From the NCBI GenBank assembly GCA_963736175.1, contig CAVTNU010000031.1, forward strand, positions 13,267-77,266: a DNA stretch of 64,000 nucleotides. Direction: 5' to 3'. This document shows, piece after piece, positions 9,535-18,503 of this stretch. The translations under genes were made by a program, and so were the position numbers. A model generated the notes under the pieces. The model was given only the letters and a program-made list of their open reading frames with translations, was not told the DNA's origin and ran no database searches. Source of the DNA: Rhodoblastus sp963736175. GTDB lineage: Bacteria; Pseudomonadota; Alphaproteobacteria; Rhizobiales; Beijerinckiaceae. The first letter of the stretch is position 1; the number at the start of each line of letters is the position of its first letter.

Positions 9535-9632
9535 TCGCAATCGGCAAGAGGGAAAGAAAAGCGCCGGCGACGCTTTGGCGGAAGGTTCGGACAAATCGAG
9601 GAGCGAGTAAAGCGCCCTGCCCCGCGCCCCGT

Positions 9633-10163
9633 TCAGGGCATGCGCGAGGTCGTCTCGATGATCTCGCCGTCCACCGCGAATTCTCCGTAGCCACGATGAT
9701 GGATGGTCTTGGCGTCGGCCTGCGTCGGATCGATCCAGGCTTTGACGCCTTCAAGAACAAACAGGTTGTATTTGTTCACAAGCCGCGTATCGACGACCTT
9801 GCATTCTATATTGGCGAAACATTCCTTGATGCGCGGCGGCTTGACCAATGTCGACGGCGTCGCGGTCAGGCCGACGAGCGCGAACTTGTCGACGTCGCGC
9901 CCAGAGCAATTGCCGATCTGAACGACCTTGTCCGTCAAAGCGACGGCGGGAATGGCGATCACGCATTCACGCGCCTTGCGCAGGGCGGCAAAGCTGTAAT
10001 CGGCGTTGCTGACGACGCAGGCGATCAACGGCGGCGTGAATTCGACCATCATATGCCAGGACATCGTCATCACATTGGCCCGCCCGCCGATGGCGGTGGT
10101 CAACAACACGACGGGGCCCGGTTCGAGCAATTGGTAGACCTTGGAGAGCGGCAATGGACGCAT
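9633..10163 (-). CDS. Flavin reductase-like domain protein (DIM6/NTAB family)
   Basis: Protein of 176 residues starting MRPLPLSKVYQLLEPGP, with the flavin reductase-like split-barrel pattern: PVVLLTTAIGGRANVMTMSW near the N-terminus, FAALRKARECVIAIP in the middle and IECKVVDTRLVNKYNLFVLEG towards the end. Members bind FMN and act as NAD(P)H:flavin oxidoreductases or as small FMN proteins of unknown partner. No monooxygenase partner is adjacent, so the substrate is open. It is on the same strand as glcG, 98 bases before its start, and may or may not be cotranscribed. Confidence 0.85.
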   Translation of the reverse strand: MRPLPLSKVYQLLEPGPVVLLTTAIGGRANVMTMSWHMMVEFTPPLIACVVSNADYSFAALRKARECVIAIPAVALTDKVVQIGNCSGRDVDKFALVGLTATPSTLVKPPRIKECFANIECKVVDTRLVNKYNLFVLEGVKAWIDPTQADAKTIHHRGYGEFAVDGEIIETTSRMP

Positions 10164-10229
10164 CGGCGCGGCTCTTTCGTTTCACTTGGCCAATCGCGGC
10201 TTCCTGCGCGCTCTCTTTAAGTCGGCGCG

Positions 10230-10679
10230 TCAGTTCATCGCCGGAATGAGACCTCGGATTTCGCCCGAGGGATTGTTCGACGTGTGAACATTGACATACC
10301 ACTGCCCAGCGGAAAACTCCTTCGCCTGTTCAGGCGAAAGCGTCGCCGATCCTTTGACAGGGCTGGCGGTGGGCTCGCCCTTCGGCGCCATCCAAAGCGC
10401 GACCGGACCGTTCTGGCCAGGCGCGGCCGGTCCATGGAAATGCGCCATGGTCGCCGGCCCGGTGAGATCGCTGAAATCGAGCGTCCATGACAATTGACGC
10501 GTTTCAGGATCATAGGCGAGCGCGAGCGCGCCCTTGCCGGGCGAGGCGACCGGGGGAACTTCCTGCGCGCCCGAAAGCATGACGGTCACGGTCTTCGGCG
10601 CCGCCCAGGCGCCCGAGGCCGCCAACGCGGAAAAGGCGACGGCCAGAGCCGCCGAACGTCGCGAAATGAACATCGCCAT
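10230..10679 (-). CDS. Exported CHRD-domain protein
   Basis: Protein of 149 residues with a clear signal peptide (MAMFISRRSAALAVAFSA... ending ASGAWA) and then one CHRD domain: LSGAQEVPPVASPGKG, MAHFHGPAAPGQNGPVALW and WYVNVHTSNNPSGEIRG. The CHRD domain is named after chordin and is common in secreted bacterial proteins of unknown function. The start is well supported by GGGAGG six bases before the ATG. It is probably periplasmic or secreted. It lies between the flavin reductase gene and the hox operon without obvious link to either. Confidence 0.88.
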   Translation of the reverse strand: MAMFISRRSAALAVAFSALAASGAWAAPKTVTVMLSGAQEVPPVASPGKGALALAYDPETRQLSWTLDFSDLTGPATMAHFHGPAAPGQNGPVALWMAPKGEPTASPVKGSATLSPEQAKEFSAGQWYVNVHTSNNPSGEIRGLIPAMN

Positions 10680-10941
10680 ATCAGCCTCCCGATCTTGAGC
10701 GGGATATGTTCCGACGGAGCCAAGACGCCCGCTCCCCGCGCTTGCCCCACCCTAGGAACCCGGCCAGCAGACCAACTCCTTTTTGCGATCGCGCTTTGCC
10801 GACGCCGGGCGCCTTTGGACCAAATGAGCCGCCGCTTGCCAGTGGCTTTGCGTCCGTGCGTAAAATCCTGACCATGATCAAGCTAACGGACGCTTGTGGC
10901 GGCATCGCGGCAAACGATCGACGACGAGCCTCTTCGCGCGG

Positions 10942-11433
10942 TCAATCCCGCTCGGCGCGATCACGCTCGGACGTCATCGCGCGCCACGCGTCGAGCGAGC
11001 GCCGTTCGTTCAGCCTTTGCAGCAAAGCCCAGGCGGCTTCCAGGCGTTCGCCCGCAAGTCGGCTGAGACCGGCGCCCAGGTCGAAACATTCGCCGCGTAC
11101 GCTGAGCAGGAAGGCCGGCGGCGGCGCCTTGCCGCTGATCTGACGATAGACGTCGAGAACGGATTGCGGCGAAAGCGCGTGGCTGGTGTGCGTCATACCG
11201 GCGCGCGACGCGATCTCTGAAAAGGCGAAAGGCGCTGGCGTGCCGACGCCGGCGTCGACAAACAAGACGAGTTGGTGATCGCCGATATCCAGCGCGTGTT
11301 CGAGCTGAAGCTGAAAATCTTCGATCACGGTGGCGTCGCTCCAGCCCGCTGCTTCGATGCGCGCCAGCAGCAATGGGCCGACGCCGTCGTCGCCGCGCGA
11401 AACATTTCCCCAGCCGAACACGACGAGCCGCAT
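10942..11433 (-). CDS. hoxW: Hydrogenase maturation endopeptidase HoxW
   Basis: Cytoplasmic protease of the HycI/HyaD/HoxW family that removes the C-terminal tail of the [NiFe] large subunit once nickel is inserted. The start MRLVVFGWGN at 11433 lies one base after the hoxH stop and gives 163 residues. The diagnostic GWGNVSRGDDGVGP motif and the metal-binding Asp in VLFVDAGVG are present. It is the last gene of the hox operon. Its natural substrate is the HoxH encoded just upstream, which retains a 31-residue tail. Confidence 0.92.
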   Translation of the reverse strand: MRLVVFGWGNVSRGDDGVGPLLLARIEAAGWSDATVIEDFQLQLEHALDIGDHQLVLFVDAGVGTPAPFAFSEIASRAGMTHTSHALSPQSVLDVYRQISGKAPPPAFLLSVRGECFDLGAGLSRLAGERLEAAWALLQRLNERRSLDAWRAMTSERDRAERD

Positions 11434-11434
11434 G

Positions 11435-12916
11435 TCAGCTTTGGTCTTCCGCGAAATTCTTGCGGCCCCGGCTGACCAGTTCGCCGCTTGCGTCGACGAG
11501 ATCGACTTGCAGCGGCATTTGGCCGATCGCATGCGTCGCGCAGGACAGGCACGGATCATAGGCGCGGATCGCCACTTCGATATGGTTGAGCAAGCCCTCG
11601 GTGATCTCGCGTCCGGTGAGATACTGACTCGCCACCGTGCGGATGGTCTCGTTCATCGCCTGATTATTGTTGGTCGTCGAGACGATCAGGTTGCAATAGG
11701 TGACCAAATCGTCGTCGTTGACGCGGTAGTGATGGAACAAGGTTCCGCGCGGCGCTTCGATTACGCCGACAGCCTCGCCCCGGCGCGCGCCTTTATCGGC
11801 CATCAGCTCCGCGCCGGTAATGTCGGGATCGTTGAGCAGATCGCGGATCGCTTCGGCCGCGTGCAGCGCTTCGATCATTCGCGCCCAATGGAACAGCAAG
11901 GCGCCATGCGACGGTTTGCCTTCGCCCAACGCCATGAAGGTTACCCGCTCCGCCTCGGCCAGCGGCGTCGGTATGACGTCGCAAAGCTGAACGCGGGCGA
12001 GAGGCCCGACCCTGTACCAGCCCCTGTCGGCGCCGAGCGTCTTGATATGCGGGAACTTCATGTAGCTCCAGGGCTTCACCTCCTCCTGCAGCCTGTCCTG
12101 ATAGACGCGGTAATCGACATGGTCGAAAATGGTCCCGCCATCGGCGTCAAGGGCGCGCAATCCGCCATGATAAAGATCGAGCGCGCCGTGCGCGTCGACC
12201 AGACCCATCATATTGGCGCGACAATCGCCGAAGGTTTTGTAGAAGCCCGGATTGGACTGATGCAGATTTTCGACCATGCGAACGGCGCCGCGGCTCCATT
12301 CGACGATCTGGTCGACGCCGGCGAGCATTTCATCGCGTTCGACAAGCGTCAGCGCCTTGTTCATGCCGCCGGGAATGGCGCCGACGCCATGGATGCGCTT
12401 GCCCGAGATATGGCGAATGACTTCCTGGCCGAACTTGCGGGTGAACACGCCCTGTTTGGCGATGTCCGGAAAATCATTGGCGACGCCGACGATATTGCGT
12501 CTGGTCAGATCGCTGTCGAAGCCGAGCAGCAGATCGGGCGAAGCGAGGTGAAAGAAATGCACCGCGTGCGACTGCAGAATCTGGCCGTAGTGCATGAGCC
12601 GGCGCAGCTTTTCGGCGGTTGGCGGCATAACGCCATAACCGGCGATCTGATCCATCGCCTTGACCGCGGCAAGCTGGTGGCTGACCGGGCATATGCCGCA
12701 CAGGCGCTGCACCGTTACCGGAACCTCCCAATAGGGACGCCCCTCGATAAACGCCTCGAAGCCGCGAAATTCGACGATATGCAGGCGGACCTGATGAATC
12801 CTGTTGTCGTCGTCGAGCAGGATCGTGACCTTGCCGTGACCCTCGACGCGCGTCACCGGATCGATGGCGATGCGACGAAGTTTTTGCGGGTTCTCAGCGG
12901 TTTCCAGTGCGAACAT
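11435..12916 (-). CDS. hoxH: NAD-reducing [NiFe] hydrogenase large subunit HoxH
   Basis: Catalytic subunit of 493 residues that splits or forms H2 at a Ni-Fe(CN)2CO site. The N-terminal cysteine pair is in RLCGICPVSHQ and the C-terminal pair in DPCLSCATH, giving all four ligands. Cleavage after the His of DPCxxCxxH would remove the last 31 residues, starting AIGQMPL. The protein belongs to the bidirectional, cytoplasmic group 3d type by its neighbours HoxF, HoxU and HoxY; a membrane-bound uptake enzyme would have a small subunit with a Tat signal, which is absent here. Confidence 0.95.
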   Translation of the reverse strand: MFALETAENPQKLRRIAIDPVTRVEGHGKVTILLDDDNRIHQVRLHIVEFRGFEAFIEGRPYWEVPVTVQRLCGICPVSHQLAAVKAMDQIAGYGVMPPTAEKLRRLMHYGQILQSHAVHFFHLASPDLLLGFDSDLTRRNIVGVANDFPDIAKQGVFTRKFGQEVIRHISGKRIHGVGAIPGGMNKALTLVERDEMLAGVDQIVEWSRGAVRMVENLHQSNPGFYKTFGDCRANMMGLVDAHGALDLYHGGLRALDADGGTIFDHVDYRVYQDRLQEEVKPWSYMKFPHIKTLGADRGWYRVGPLARVQLCDVIPTPLAEAERVTFMALGEGKPSHGALLFHWARMIEALHAAEAIRDLLNDPDITGAELMADKGARRGEAVGVIEAPRGTLFHHYRVNDDDLVTYCNLIVSTTNNNQAMNETIRTVASQYLTGREITEGLLNHIEVAIRAYDPCLSCATHAIGQMPLQVDLVDASGELVSRGRKNFAEDQS

Positions 12917-12929
12917 GAAAGCGGTCCCG

Positions 12930-13487
12930 TCAATCGAAGCGCAAAAGTTGATAGTCGAGGCGAGGCATGCGCCCGCCGATGAGATCGGTCAGATATTTCC
13001 ACAAGGCGTCGCCTGAAGGCGGGCAACCGGGAATGAAATAGTCGACGCGCACGATTTCATTGATTGGGTAGACTTTATCGAGCAGCAGCGGCAATTCCGG
13101 ATCGTTGGGCGTGTTAGATTGCAAGCCCGGCATGTCGCCATAGACCTTTTTCAACAAATCGCCGACGTCGAGATGGTTGCGCTGCGCCGGCAGACCGCCG
13201 TTGATGGCGCAGGCGCCGACCGCGATCAGCACTTTGCAATGAGCGCGCAGCTCGCGCAAAACATGCATGTTTTCGCTATTGCACACCCCGCCTTCGATCA
13301 GGCCGATATCGCAGGCGCCGCAATGTTTGATGTCGGTGATCGGCGAGCGGTCGAATTCGACAAGCTCGATCAGATCGAGCAGACGCTCGTCGATGTCGAG
13401 CAACGACATGTGGCAGCCAAAGCAACCGCTCAATGAGGCCGTCGCGATCCTGAGCTTGCGCGGCGGGCGTTGCAGAGGCGCATTCAT
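12930..13487 (-). CDS. hoxY: NAD-reducing hydrogenase small subunit HoxY
   Basis: Iron-sulfur subunit (185 residues) that carries electrons between HoxH and the diaphorase. The proximal 4Fe-4S ligands are in SGCFGCHMSLLD, KHCGACDIGL, VGACAINGG and FIPGCPPSGDA. There is no signal peptide, so the enzyme is cytoplasmic. HoxY of this group is short and carries a single cluster, as here. Its ATG overlaps the hoxU stop by four bases (ATGA), indicating coupled translation. Confidence 0.94.
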   Translation of the reverse strand: MNAPLQRPPRKLRIATASLSGCFGCHMSLLDIDERLLDLIELVEFDRSPITDIKHCGACDIGLIEGGVCNSENMHVLRELRAHCKVLIAVGACAINGGLPAQRNHLDVGDLLKKVYGDMPGLQSNTPNDPELPLLLDKVYPINEIVRVDYFIPGCPPSGDALWKYLTDLIGGRMPRLDYQLLRFD

Positions 13488-14224
13488 GGCGTGGTCTCTT
13501 TCTTGGCCTTGCTGGGAAGGCGAACGGCGTATTTGGCGCCGATCGGATCACGATCGTAAAGGCGCTCGCCGATCGGTGTCGCGAAGCCGACGCGCTTCGG
13601 CAAAATGGCTCCGACCGGGCAAACATGCGCGGCTTTGTCTGTCAACGCGAAATCGGAATCGCCCAGTCGGCCCGATGGCGAATTGACGACGATATGCGAA
13701 TCCCTGCCGCGCCCGACGAGCGCGAAAACGTCCTTGCCATCGACGTCGCGGCTGGCGCGCACGCAGAGCTCGCACATGACGCAGCGGTTGAAATCGAGCA
13801 GAATGTCGGGATGCGAAGCATCGACCTCGCGGTTAGGAAAGAAATGCGCGAAATGCGGATTGAGCATTTCCATGTCATAGGCGAGCGCCTGCAATTCACA
13901 GGAGCCGCTCTTTTCGCAGCCTGGACAGAAATGATTGCCCTCGACGAACAGCATTTGCAGCAGCACGCGCCGGCGCCCATTGAGTTCGGGCGTGTTGCTC
14001 TGCACATCCTGGCCCGGCATGGCCGCGATCGTGCAGGCGGAGCCGTTGCGGCCATTGACGGTCACCGTGCAGAGTTTGCAAGAGCCATGCGCCTCGAATT
14101 CCGGATGAAAGCACAGATGCGGAATAAAGACGCCGGCCGCCAGCGCCGCCTGCAGAATGCTCTGTCCCGGTTCGAAAGCCACTTTCTCGCCGTCGATCGT
14201 GAGATGAGCCTCGAATTCACTCAT
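13484..14224 (-). CDS. hoxU: NAD-reducing hydrogenase diaphorase subunit HoxU
   Basis: Ferredoxin-like subunit of 246 residues related to the N-terminal third of NuoG. The start MSEFEAHLTID at 14224 overlaps the hoxF stop (ATGA). Domains in order: a 2Fe-2S plant-type fold with LCFHPEFEAHGSCKLCT, a His-Cys 4Fe-4S motif in NHFCPGCEKSGSCELQ, and a ferredoxin-type cluster in CVMCELCVRASRD with a later CPVGA. It links HoxF to the hydrogenase module. It is separate from nuoG at 33966-36047, which is much longer. Confidence 0.94.
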   Translation of the reverse strand: MSEFEAHLTIDGEKVAFEPGQSILQAALAAGVFIPHLCFHPEFEAHGSCKLCTVTVNGRNGSACTIAAMPGQDVQSNTPELNGRRRVLLQMLFVEGNHFCPGCEKSGSCELQALAYDMEMLNPHFAHFFPNREVDASHPDILLDFNRCVMCELCVRASRDVDGKDVFALVGRGRDSHIVVNSPSGRLGDSDFALTDKAAHVCPVGAILPKRVGFATPIGERLYDRDPIGAKYAVRLPSKAKKETTP

Positions 14225-16008
14225 GCGTCTGCTCCAAGATGCGCTTCGGCGTCGTCGCGTCCCGCGATTTCGCGCGCTTTCGCCAAAGCGGCCTCGAGAT
14301 CGAAGTCCGGTTCGAAATCCTTGGCCGTCAAGCGTCGTTCGAACACCGGCGGGAATTTTTTCATGATGTCGTAAAGGGCGCTGGCGGCGGTCTGACCAAG
14401 TCCGCAATGGCTCGACGTGCGCAGAATGTCATGCAGCCGCGCCAGTTCATTCAATTCGTATCGGGCGCCGCGGCCGGCGGCGATCTTGTCCATGATGGCG
14501 CTGATCAACGCTGTTCCGACACGGCACGGCGTACAGAAACCGCAACTCTCGTGGGCGAAGAAATGCGCGAAATTATGGGCCGCGTCGAACAGATCGCGGT
14601 TCTTGCCGAAAATCATGAACGAACCGGCTGTCGGCACGTCCTCGAAAGCGATGCGGCGACCGAACTCCTGCGGCGTCAGGCAGGTTCCCGAAGCGCCGCT
14701 GACCTGCACCGCGATCGTTTCGGACGCGCCGCAATCCTCCAGCACCTGCGCGACACGCACGCCGAACGGATATTCATAGAGGCCGGGACGCTGGCAATCG
14801 CCGGAGACCGAAAGAATTTTCGTGCCTGTCGATTGCTTGGTGCCGAGGCCGGCGTAAGCCGTTCCGCCCTGTAAGGCTATTTCTGTCGCCTTGCACAGAG
14901 TCTCGACGTTGTTGACGACGGTCGGTTGGCCGCGATAGCCGCAGGTAACCGGGAAAGGCGGACGAATGCGCGGACGTCCCGGCTTGCCTTCGAGCGATTC
15001 GATCAGCGCGGTTTCTTCGCCGCAGATATAGGCCCCGGCGCCGAGGTGAATTTCGATATCGAAATCGAAATCGTCCACGCCGCAGATGTTCGCGCCGAGC
15101 AGATTCGCGCGCCGCATGTCGTCAAGCTTGGCTTGCAATGGCGCCTGCAGGTAGCAATATTCGCCGCGCAAGTAGAGCAAACCCTTTTTCGCTCCAGCCG
15201 TGTAGCCGGCGATGGCCATGCCTTCGAACACGCGGCCGGCGAAGCTCTGCAGCAGCACGCGGTCCTTGAACGTGCCGGGCTCGCCTTCGTCGGCGTTGCA
15301 GACGATATAGCGTTCGGCGCCCGGCGCGTTGCGGCACGCCTCCCATTTGACGGCGGTGGTGAAGCCTGCGCCGCCGCGTCCGCGCAGATTTGACTTGCGC
15401 ATCTCCGCCAGCATGCCGTCCGGTCCCCGGGCGATGGCGGCGCGGGTCGCTTCGCCAAGCCGGTATGCCGAACCGAGCAGCATATCGGCGCGGCGGACAT
15501 TGTCCTCAACCTGAAAATAATGCGACGGCCAGTCGGCGAGCGGCGCGCCAGCGCGGATGAGATCGCAGATATTGTCGATATGGCGCGGCGTCAGACGCGG
15601 GATGGCGCGATTATTGACGAGCAGCGCCGGACCTTGATCGCACATGCCGGTGCAGGACGTCAGGTCAACGCTGAACAGTCCGTCCGGCGAAACCTCGCCG
15701 CTCCGGATCTTCAGCCGTTTGAGCATATGCTCGAACAGCGCCTGCGAGCCGAGCATCCGGTCGGTGATGTTGTCGGAAAACAGGATCCGGTATTTTCCGC
15801 GCGGCTGATCGTAAAGATGGGCGTAAAACTGCAGGACGGCCTCCACGCGGCCGCGCGTGATATCGAGTTCGCCGCTGATGAAGGCTTGCGCCTGTGGCGA
15901 AATCCAGTCGAGCGCGTCCTGCGTATCCCGCAAAATCTGAACGAGATAGTGAGGATCGCGGCGGTATTTGTCGAGAATGCGTTCAACGACCTGTTCGGAA
16001 AAGGCCAT
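14221..16008 (-). CDS. hoxF: NAD-reducing hydrogenase diaphorase subunit HoxF
   Basis: NADH and FMN-binding subunit of 595 residues that exchanges electrons with NAD. An N-terminal NuoE/HoxE-like thioredoxin-fold domain (about residues 1-165) carries DLTSCTGMCDQGPAL but is fused to the NuoF-like part. The latter shows GRGGAGFTTAVKWE, CNADEGEPGTFKDR, GAGAYICGEETALIE and the 4Fe-4S motif ESCGFCTPCRVGT. The fusion explains why no separate hoxE exists, as in the Ralstonia soluble hydrogenase. It is the first gene of hoxFUYHW. The 162 bases upstream (16009-16170) include AT-rich sequence that may hold the promoter. Confidence 0.95.
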   Translation of the reverse strand: MAFSEQVVERILDKYRRDPHYLVQILRDTQDALDWISPQAQAFISGELDITRGRVEAVLQFYAHLYDQPRGKYRILFSDNITDRMLGSQALFEHMLKRLKIRSGEVSPDGLFSVDLTSCTGMCDQGPALLVNNRAIPRLTPRHIDNICDLIRAGAPLADWPSHYFQVEDNVRRADMLLGSAYRLGEATRAAIARGPDGMLAEMRKSNLRGRGGAGFTTAVKWEACRNAPGAERYIVCNADEGEPGTFKDRVLLQSFAGRVFEGMAIAGYTAGAKKGLLYLRGEYCYLQAPLQAKLDDMRRANLLGANICGVDDFDFDIEIHLGAGAYICGEETALIESLEGKPGRPRIRPPFPVTCGYRGQPTVVNNVETLCKATEIALQGGTAYAGLGTKQSTGTKILSVSGDCQRPGLYEYPFGVRVAQVLEDCGASETIAVQVSGASGTCLTPQEFGRRIAFEDVPTAGSFMIFGKNRDLFDAAHNFAHFFAHESCGFCTPCRVGTALISAIMDKIAAGRGARYELNELARLHDILRTSSHCGLGQTAASALYDIMKKFPPVFERRLTAKDFEPDFDLEAALAKAREIAGRDDAEAHLGADA

Positions 16009-16170
16009 GCCTGGGCTCGCTATCGGCGCAACGATGAAGATGACGGTGAATAAGCAATCCGGGTCGGATTAGAGATGATCTCGATCAAGCGATGCTGATT
16101 TGCCGCATCTCTCAAATTTAACGGCCCTGGCATGCAATTTTATCATAACTAACGCTAGGCGGCGCTCCGT

Positions 16171-17175
16171 TCAGCGCCCCCAGACCAACGAAATTTCGAC
16201 ATCGCCCGGCAGGCCGCCGCGAAAGCTCCCCATCCGGGCCGACAACTTGAAACCGCGCGGCCGCAACTCCTCACGCCAGCGCAGAAACAACAACGCCGCT
16301 TTGCCGCGCAAAGTCGCCGGCCAGTCAGGATCGGGCAGATTGACCGCGCGCCCGCCGTCCGTGCAGAGCAGCGCGGGAAATTGCATGATGACGCATTCCC
16401 CGGCGCCGTCGGCGGCGGCGCGCCGCGCCTTTTCGAGGATGGCGAGCCATTCGCCTTCGCTCAGCGTTGCGCGCAACAGGGAATCGACCTCATCCAGCAG
16501 CCGTTCGCGCGCCGCGCGGTCGGCGTTTCTGTGCGATTCCTCCAAGTCGCGTTCATGGGCGGCGACAAGTTCGCGAAAATTCTCCGCATCCACGGCGACG
16601 TTTTGCGTCGACGCCTTTGGAACGTCAGGCGTTGGCGCCTTGGCGCGTTTGGCGGCCAATGGGAGAATTGGCGGCGGCGACTCGACCTTTGGCAAGGCCT
16701 CGGCCGGTCTGTTGGCGATTGCGCGCAACAAATCGGCGCGCGTGATGATTCCGACAACGCGCCCGCCGCGCGTCACCGGCAGGCGCTTGATCTGGAATTG
16801 ACTGATTTTTTGCGCCGCTTCGTCAAGCGGCGTCGCCTCGTCGACACAGATGGCGGGCGCGCGCATCACTTGCCGGACCGCCCCGAGGCTTGCCTCCATC
16901 GCCTCAAGATAGTCGGCGCTCAAGCCCTGGCCGCCCGTCAGAAGGTGAACCCAGGCTTCCCGTTTTTGTTCCTTCTGACGTTCGTCGCCGCGGATAAAAT
17001 CGGCCTCGCTGACGACACCGAGCGGAGCGCCTTCCTCGTCGACGACCGGCAAACCGCTTATCTTGTGATCGAGCAGCAATTGCGCGACCTTGCTCGCACG
17101 GTCGTCGGGATGGACCGCGAAGACCGGCGAGGTCATGCAATCGCGCACCATTAAATCAGATCGATCTTGCGCCAT
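16171..17175 (-). CDS. CBS-domain protein with unrecognised C-terminal domain
   Basis: Protein of about 334 residues from MAQDRSDLMVRDCM (an ATG four codons upstream at 17187 is an alternative; AAGGA lies before both). Two CBS motifs span about residues 8-165: VRDCMTSPVFAVHPDD, GLPVVDEEGAPLGVVSEADF, then VMRAPAICVDEATPL and RLPVTRGGRVVGIITRADLL. Such pairs bind adenine nucleotides and sense energy charge. After a Pro/Ala-rich linker comes a helical stretch (FRELVAAHERDLEESHRN) and a compact domain ending GDVEISLVWGR that I do not recognise. It is downstream of the acetate kinase gene and upstream of hoxF on the same strand, so a role in sensing energy state for these pathways is possible but unproven. 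Confidence 0.82.
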   Translation of the reverse strand: MAQDRSDLMVRDCMTSPVFAVHPDDRASKVAQLLLDHKISGLPVVDEEGAPLGVVSEADFIRGDERQKEQKREAWVHLLTGGQGLSADYLEAMEASLGAVRQVMRAPAICVDEATPLDEAAQKISQFQIKRLPVTRGGRVVGIITRADLLRAIANRPAEALPKVESPPPILPLAAKRAKAPTPDVPKASTQNVAVDAENFRELVAAHERDLEESHRNADRAARERLLDEVDSLLRATLSEGEWLAILEKARRAAADGAGECVIMQFPALLCTDGGRAVNLPDPDWPATLRGKAALLFLRWREELRPRGFKLSARMGSFRGGLPGDVEISLVWGR

Positions 17176-17253
17176 TTCAAATTCCATTCCTTGGCGCGGC
17201 GCGTGACGCGACGGGGAAAGCCCCAAACCGCGCAAGACTTGAAGAAACGCGGT

Positions 17254-18489
17254 TTATATGCTCGTTCTGCACAAAAAATCCGTTCCCCGCAAAACAGCCG
17301 CAGGGCCGATCAGGCCAAGCGTTTCCGCGGCGTGTTCCGCGAGCATGCGCTCTTCGTCGGTATGCATGACCAGGGCCGTGACGCGACTGTCCGGAGCGCT
17401 GATTGTCGGCGCGTTTTTAGCGTTGGCGTCGACATCAAGACGAAGTCCCATCCAATCCATATCGCGCAAGATCGACTCGCGGACGCGCCAGGCGTTTTCG
17501 CCGATGCCGCCGGCGAAGACCACAGCGTCGACGCCGCCCAGAGCCGCGGCCAAGGAGCCGATCTCGCGACGCACGCGCCAGACGAAATAGGCGATCGCGT
17601 CCTTCGCCGCGGGCGAATCGCTGGCCTCGAGCGCGCGCATGTCCTGCGACAAGCCGGATATGCCTTTCAAGCCGCTCTCCTTGTACAGGAGATCGAAAAC
17701 CGCCTGTGCGCTCATGTGCTTTTCAGTCAGCAGATAGAGCACGACGCCCGGATCAATTTGACCGCAGCGCGTGCCCATCGGTAGGCCGTCCAGGGTGGTG
17801 AATCCCATTGTCGAGGCGATCGAGCGGCCATCGTGCGTGGCGCAAAGAGAGGCCCCGTTGCCGAGATGGGCGATGACGACCTTGCCCATCGCCAGCACCG
17901 GCGACTCGAGCCGCATGCGCCGGGTGATGTATTCGTAGGAAAGGCCGTGAAAGCCATAACGCCGCACCCCCTCTTCATAGAAACGGCGCGGCAGCGCGAA
18001 AATATCGGCGATATAGGGATGAACGCGATGAAACGCCGTGTCGAAACACGCAATCTGCGCGGCGCTGGGGAAAGCGTGAACGGCCGCCTCAACCGCGGCG
18101 ATGTTGTGCGGCTGATGCAAAGGCGCCAGAGGCGTGAACTGACGCAAGATATCGAGCGTTTCGGCTTCAACCTGCATGGGCCGCGAAAAATTCGGCCCTC
18201 CATGCACCACCCTGTGACTGACGGCAAGAACGCGCGCGCCGGCCTCATGCTCCTGCAGCCAATCGAGAATGGCGCCAAGCGCAACCTTGTCGCTGACGAC
18301 GCCATGCTTTTCATGAAAGACAAATTCGGTCGACGCGGCGCCGACCGGATGAGCGGAAAACGTCGCCCGCGCGCCAATGCCGTCAATGAGGCCGAGAGCC
18401 ATCAGCTCAAGCGCGCCCGACGCCAGTTCATAAGCGGCGAATTTGATCGACGAGGAGCCGGCGTTGATGGTGAGAATGACGTTCGTCAT
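17254..18489 (-). CDS. ackA: Acetate kinase
   Basis: Interconverts acetyl phosphate plus ADP with acetate plus ATP in the cytoplasm. The start MTNVILTINAGSSS at 18489 gives 411 residues, normal for AckA. Family motifs are TINAGSSSIKF (N-terminal ASKHA phosphate loop), RRYGFHGLSYEYI, IAHLGNGASLCA, PMGTRCGQIDPG and, near the C-terminus, VFAGGIGENAWRVR. It starts 14 bases after the stop of the MaoC-phosphotransacetylase gene, so the two form a phosphotransacylase-kinase pair. Butyrate or propionate kinase activity cannot be excluded, but the sequence looks like AckA. Confidence 0.95.
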   Translation of the reverse strand: MTNVILTINAGSSSIKFAAYELASGALELMALGLIDGIGARATFSAHPVGAASTEFVFHEKHGVVSDKVALGAILDWLQEHEAGARVLAVSHRVVHGGPNFSRPMQVEAETLDILRQFTPLAPLHQPHNIAAVEAAVHAFPSAAQIACFDTAFHRVHPYIADIFALPRRFYEEGVRRYGFHGLSYEYITRRMRLESPVLAMGKVVIAHLGNGASLCATHDGRSIASTMGFTTLDGLPMGTRCGQIDPGVVLYLLTEKHMSAQAVFDLLYKESGLKGISGLSQDMRALEASDSPAAKDAIAYFVWRVRREIGSLAAALGGVDAVVFAGGIGENAWRVRESILRDMDWMGLRLDVDANAKNAPTISAPDSRVTALVMHTDEERMLAEHAAETLGLIGPAAVLRGTDFLCRTSI

Positions 18490-18503
18490 CGCGCGCTTCT
18501 CCG

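Noticed and set aside
13484..16008. Reading hoxF and hoxU as a second copy of nuoEF and nuoG
   Set aside because: HoxF carries the fused NuoE-like domain and the next genes are a [NiFe] hydrogenase small and large subunit, which fixes the identity as hox.
16100..16150. Possible sigma-54 promoter for hox
   Set aside because: TGGCA and TTGC elements are present on opposite strands or with wrong spacing, so the GG-N10-GC rule is not met.
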